Assembly: GCA_021818025.1 (NCBI GenBank)
Contig: JAKAFH010000003.1
Span: 1 to 55,466 of the forward strand
Direction of reading: 5' to 3'
Length of the DNA: 55,466 nucleotides
From: Actinomycetes bacterium
GTDB taxonomy: Bacteria > Actinomycetota > Acidimicrobiia > Acidimicrobiales > RAAP-2
Notes under the pieces: generated by a model
Seen by the model: only the letters and a program-made list of their open reading frames with translations
Told to the model about the DNA's origin: nothing
Databases searched by the model: none
Program-made: the position numbers and the translations under genes
Part shown: positions 52,218-55,466 of the stretch, one piece after another
How the letters are laid out: each line of letters begins with the position of its first letter
Numbering within the stretch: position 1 is the first letter of the stretch

Positions 52218-53104
52218 GACCCGGCCCAGTGTTGGCCGGGCTGGAGCACCACAAGGTCCTTGCCACTTCGCAACGCGTCCGGTGGGCAGGTCATCGGCTC
52301 TACCGCGACCGAGGTGCGCCGGCGGCCGTGCCCGAGCCGGTCACCCGTGTAGATCTGGACGTAGGGGAAGTTCCGGTCCATGCTCAATTCCACGCAGCCG
52401 TCGTCCTTGTCGCGAAGCAGTACCGTCGCCATGCCAAAGTCGTCCCTCGTCAACTCGGTGTAGGTGACGTCGAGCTCGTGGCCGTTGAGCGATTTCGGCG
52501 CCGTGAAGTCCAGTGTGTGGTTCGTCACAGGCAGGATCTCACCGGTTGGCAACTGCCGCGAATTCACGGCGACGAAGGCTCGCGCCGGCACGGTCAGCCA
52601 TGAGCCTTCGATGGTCGGCGTCGTCACGGCCAGGTACGGGTGGAACCCCAGGCCGAAGGGGATCGCCACCTCGTCGAGATTCTTCACCGTCGTCGTCACG
52701 GTCAGCCCCATCGATCCGAGGTGGTATGCGACCTCCACCGACGACGCGAAGGGGTACGCCGGCGTGGGGTGAAGCAGGAGCGAGAGGGCGCAGCGGTTCT
52801 GGTTCACTGACTCCACTCGAAAGGGGCGCCACCGGACGAGTCCGTGTATCGCCGCCACCTGGTCGACGATGTCCACGGCGGGTCGGCCCGTGCGCTCGGA
52901 GAACTCCCACGGCTCCGCGCTTAGCCGATTGGGCCACGGGTAGAGCACCTGGCCGTGCCCCCCGACGGGAACCTCGTCACCCGCGTACCCCTCGACGACG
53001 GCTACGCCCCCTTGCACGTACGTGCGAAGGGTTGCGCCAACTTCGGTGATGACGGCGCGCTGGTCGCCATGGGCAATCGCGATCTGTTCGCCCGAGGGCA
53101 GCAT
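52193..53104 (-). CDS. Aldose 1-epimerase family protein
   Basis: Beta-sandwich mutarotase fold, 303 residues. It has GDQRAVITEVGATLRTYVQGG, the GQVLYPWPNRL segment, IHGLVRWRPF with the catalytic His, PFGLGFHPYLAV with the second His, and a late Glu in VAVEPMTCPPDAL. The enzyme interconverts sugar anomers; the exact sugar is not fixed and it may be the aldose-epimerase-like variant. ATG 53104 with AGAGGA eight bases upstream. It is divergent from surE. Confidence 0.85.
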   Translation of the reverse strand: MLPSGEQIAIAHGDQRAVITEVGATLRTYVQGGVAVVEGYAGDEVPVGGHGQVLYPWPNRLSAEPWEFSERTGRPAVDIVDQVAAIHGLVRWRPFRVESVNQNRCALSLLLHPTPAYPFASSVEVAYHLGSMGLTVTTTVKNLDEVAIPFGLGFHPYLAVTTPTIEGSWLTVPARAFVAVNSRQLPTGEILPVTNHTLDFTAPKSLNGHELDVTYTELTRDDFGMATVLLRDKDDGCVELSMDRNFPYVQIYTGDRLGHGRRRTSVAVEPMTCPPDALRSGKDLVVLQPGQHWAGSWRMRRVS

Positions 53105-53158
53105 CGGCCGAATCCTCTCTTCCTCGTTACGTAACTTACGACAGTTAGGGTACGACGT
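53105..53158. promoter_or_regulatory. Compact divergent promoter (epimerase / surE) with nested palindromes
   Basis: Only 54 bases separate the two ATGs. They contain the 10-base palindrome GTTACGTAAC (53126-53135) overlapping a second one, GTAACTTAC (53131-53139). TAGGGT at 53146-53151 is a plausible -10 for a surE transcript starting almost at its ATG. Confidence 0.5.
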
Positions 53159-54010
53159 ATGCGAATTCTCATCACCAACGACGATGGCGTGGGAGCGCCA
53201 GGGATCGCGGTACTCGCGCGAGCGGTGGCTCGATGGATTGACGATGCGGCCGACGGCGATGTACGCGAGGCCGTGATTGTGGCGCCGCGCACGAACCACT
53301 CCGGGATGTCGGCCGCCGTTGGCGACGTGTTCGAACACCCCTCCGTCGCCTACAGCCGACACCGGATCGCCGGCGCCGAGTCGATACCCACCTTCGCCCT
53401 GGACGCGCCGCCGGCGCTCTGCGCGCTGCTCGGTTCCATTGGGAGCTTCGGCGTCGAGCCGGACCTCGTGCTCTCGGGGATCAACGCCGGCGCCAACGTC
53501 GGGCGAAGCGTGCTGCACTCGGGCACGGTCGGCGCGATCCTGACCGCGGCGCAGCTGGGCAAGTCGGGTCTGGCGATTTCGGTTCAATGGGGCGAAAGCG
53601 TCCACTACGAAACTGCTGCTGCCGTCGCCCTCGAGGTCGTCGACGAACTGCTTCGCGCACCGTCGAGCACGGTCTTTAACCTCAACGTTCCAAACCTGCC
53701 CGCGGCCCAGTTGCGAGGCGTTCGACGCGGGCACATCTCGACCGCCGGCGTCGTGAGCGCCGCGGGACCGCGCGCCGGCGGCGAGCCCCTCGGTGAAGAG
53801 GGCGAGTTGCCCTTGCGATTTGGCGCTGCGTCACCCGAACTCGGCGACGTCAGCGATGAGTCGTCTGACGACGACGGCGCCCTTCTCGCGGCTGGCTACG
53901 CCTCGCTCACGCCACTACGGGGCCCGCACGAGAACCTCGACGCGTCACTGGACCGTCACGTCGACGTGGCGCTCGACTTGATCAGCCGCCACCTCGCGCG
54001 AGCTCGGTAG
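53159..54010 (+). CDS. surE: 5'/3'-nucleotidase SurE
   Basis: Survival protein and metal-dependent nucleotidase. The 283-residue protein starts MRILITNDDGVGAPGI with the paired Asp, followed by VAPRTNHSGMS and SGINAGANVGRSVLHSGTVG, all metal-binding or active-site motifs. ATG 53159 has no clear Shine-Dalgarno sequence, fitting a leaderless message. Its TAG is followed immediately by the stop of the convergent arfB. Confidence 0.93.
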   Translation: MRILITNDDGVGAPGIAVLARAVARWIDDAADGDVREAVIVAPRTNHSGMSAAVGDVFEHPSVAYSRHRIAGAESIPTFALDAPPALCALLGSIGSFGVEPDLVLSGINAGANVGRSVLHSGTVGAILTAAQLGKSGLAISVQWGESVHYETAAAVALEVVDELLRAPSSTVFNLNVPNLPAAQLRGVRRGHISTAGVVSAAGPRAGGEPLGEEGELPLRFGAASPELGDVSDESSDDDGALLAAGYASLTPLRGPHENLDASLDRHVDVALDLISRHLARAR

Positions 54011-54436
54011 TCACTCGTCGTCGCGCGTTCGCCGGCTCTGCTTTTGCCGTCCCCGCGCTCGCTTGTCCTCGAGTCGGCGGATTCGTGAGGCCCTGGTCGC
54101 TCGGGTGGGCCGACGGAGCTCGGGCTCGGCCATCGCCGCCGCCAGCCGTTGGCGGAGCTGCTCGAGGGCCGCCTCACGGTTCTGCGCCTGTGAACGGAAT
54201 CGGCTCGCGGTTGACCGTACGACGGGCCCGAGCGCGCCGACGACGCGATCGCGCGATTCGGGATCTAGCGACGCCACCCGGTCCAGACGCAGCGTCACCA
54301 CGATCTTCGTGCGCGACCGGTTCGCGTGCTGCCCACCGGGGCCGCCCGACGTCTCGGCGCGCACGTCGATCACCTCGAGCGGGATTCGCAGGCCTGGGCC
54401 GATCTCGAGTCCGTCGCCTGCGACGTCGGGTGTCAC
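54011..54436 (-). CDS. arfB: ArfB-type peptidyl-tRNA hydrolase (class I release-factor domain)
   Basis: Stalled-ribosome rescue factor. The 141-residue protein has the release-factor catalytic loop SGGPGGQHANR (GGQ at 34-36) without the codon-recognition domains of RF1/RF2, and ends in a Lys/Arg-rich tail that in ArfB enters the mRNA channel. GTG 54436 overlaps the thioesterase stop as GTGA. Confidence 0.9.
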   Translation of the reverse strand: MTPDVAGDGLEIGPGLRIPLEVIDVRAETSGGPGGQHANRSRTKIVVTLRLDRVASLDPESRDRVVGALGPVVRSTASRFRSQAQNREAALEQLRQRLAAAMAEPELRRPTRATRASRIRRLEDKRARGRQKQSRRTRDDE

Positions 54437-55260
54437 GAATGGGTGGGAAAGCGCACCATCGCCAGCTGCCCGGACGACGCGACGAGTTCCCCACGCTCGT
54501 CAAAGAGCTCGCAGCGCTCGTCCACGACCCCGTCGGCGATGACCAGACACCACTGACGCGCTCGCAGCCACTCCCCGACTGGAATTCGTCGAACGTACGA
54601 CGTCAGCTGCAGGGTGGGCACCCAGCCCGACGAGCCGAGCGGGAAGGTGGCGGGCGGCAAGGCGTCACTCGCGAAGAGCAACGTCGAGGGATCCCAGCCC
54701 GTGGATCCATCGTCCAGTCGCAGCCAGCCCTTGACCTCGCCAGTGTCTCGAAGTTCGCCCACCGACCAGCCGGCGGTCGTGGGGTCCATCCGCAGGTCGA
54801 TGATCCGCGCAATGTTGATCTCGTCGCTCCCGGTCGAGCGCCGACACGACGCCAACGGCGCGATGTCGGGGGCGCCGACCCCGGCGTAGCGCACCGGTCC
54901 GTCGTGCAGCGTCCCCAACGTGACCAGTGACTCGGTAGTCACCTGGCCGTCCTGGACGAGCTCGACGTGCACGAACGAGACCCCGCGACCGACCTTGCGA
55001 ACGTGGGTGACGAGGGTCGCCGCGCCGACCGATGGGGAGCCGACGTAGTTGGTGGTCACCGCCGTCGCGTGCAGGTGCGTCGAGCCCTCCTGCGAGGCCG
55101 CGGCCAGCGCGCCGTTGGCCATGACGACTTGCAGGTAGCCCCCGTTGGGATGGTTCATCACCGTGTAGTAGCGCGACAACTCGACCGCGAACTGTCCATG
55201 TCCGACGGGATCGACCGCCGCGGCGTCGCGCAGCGACGTCATCGAACCGGCTTCGTCCAT
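54433..55260 (-). CDS. TesB-like thioesterase family protein
   Basis: A 275-residue double-hotdog protein. The first hotdog has the HPNGGYLQVVMANGALAA helix and TNYVGSPSVGAATL; the second has WVPTLQLTSYVRRIPVGEWL. The acyl-CoA thioesterase II fold is likely, hydrolysing acyl-CoA; the substrate chain is unknown. ATG 55260. It is coupled to arfB by overlap and divergent from the gene at the right edge. Confidence 0.8.
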   Translation of the reverse strand: MDEAGSMTSLRDAAAVDPVGHGQFAVELSRYYTVMNHPNGGYLQVVMANGALAAASQEGSTHLHATAVTTNYVGSPSVGAATLVTHVRKVGRGVSFVHVELVQDGQVTTESLVTLGTLHDGPVRYAGVGAPDIAPLASCRRSTGSDEINIARIIDLRMDPTTAGWSVGELRDTGEVKGWLRLDDGSTGWDPSTLLFASDALPPATFPLGSSGWVPTLQLTSYVRRIPVGEWLRARQWCLVIADGVVDERCELFDERGELVASSGQLAMVRFPTHS

Positions 55261-55322
55261 TGGCCAACCATAATGGCCCGCGCACCCATCGCCCTAAGAT
55301 CAGACCTGAGAATAGAGGTTTG

Positions 55323-55466
55323 ATGTCCACTGCCACCGACGACGATTGCGCCCTGACGGGCGGCGGTGCGGGGTGGTCGGCGGGTGGCGCACCGACGACC
55401 ATTTCATGGTGGCGCCGATGACGTCAGCGGTTGCGGCCATTGCGCGCTGGATCGGCACCGGGCTGC
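55323..55466 (+). CDS. Start of an unidentified gene, possibly frameshifted, cut by window edge
   Basis: From ATG 55323 the frame reads MSTATDDDCALTGG and stops at 55421. The +2 frame, open from a little further down, reads VVGGWRTDDHFMVAPMTSAV to the window end and looks like protein. The change of frame would fall in a G-rich stretch near 55360-55380. Either the gene is frameshifted (real or sequencing error) or the true start is in the second frame (TTG about 55348). A second thioesterase-like gene is one guess; nothing firm can be said. Confidence 0.35.

Overview
This is a high-GC, gene-dense bacterial chromosome segment carrying almost only core genes. The gene content (MtrAB-type two-component system with a GerMN lipoprotein, class II DAHP synthase, ClpS next to a DUF2017 gene, a mycothiol-dependent isomerase-fold protein, an archaeal/eukaryotic-type prolyl-tRNA synthetase, MreBCD, many GTG/TTG starts) points to an actinobacterium. 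The Thr/Ser-rich PBP2 tail and overall style suggest the class Acidimicrobiia, but that placement is inference and no 16S gene is present.

Region 1 (1-14.1 kb, minus strand) is a long translation and isoprenoid array. It is read from rpsB through tsf, pyrH, frr, cdsA, dxr, an S2P/RseP-type protease, ispG and proS, then rimP, nusA, ylxR and infB (cut by the left edge). Most junctions are stop/start overlaps or gaps of a few bases. A good promoter followed by an intrinsic terminator lies in the leader of rimP-nusA-infB, a likely attenuator.

Region 2 (14.2-21 kb) holds xerC, a plus-strand MtrA/MtrB/mini-LpqB operon, a minus-strand nadD / small membrane protein / rsfS set, and an apparently leaderless class II DAHP synthase.

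Region 3 (20.4-31.3 kb, mostly minus) is the actinobacterial rne-rplU-rpmA-obgE-proB-proA neighbourhood. It is interrupted by a class III aminotransferase and a divergent HU gene, and is followed by a translationally coupled MoxR ATPase / VWA protein / histidine phosphatase module.

Region 4 (31.5-42.3 kb, minus) is tig-clpP-clpX-folC-ndk-mreB-mreC-mreD-mrdA: protein quality control feeding into rod-shape peptidoglycan synthesis. Between clpP and clpX lies a decayed copy of the clpX zinc-finger segment.

Region 5 (42.4-55.5 kb) is a mixed metabolic area. It has tRNA-Pro, tRNA-Arg, tRNA-His and tRNA-Lys, an aldehyde dehydrogenase, two GNAT acetyltransferases, a cysteine-synthase-like enzyme, propionyl-CoA synthetase, a secreted protein, clpS/DUF2017, a DUF2236 oxygenase, an SDR, an aldose epimerase, surE, an ArfB-type rescue factor and a TesB-like thioesterase. 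A possibly frameshifted gene starts at the right edge.

No CRISPR array, prophage, insertion sequence or defence island was seen. The most unusual items are the clpX fragment, the ylxR gene without a standard start codon, the rimP-operon attenuator, the palindrome-rich hup region, and two convergent gene pairs that share a single CTAG as both stop codons.
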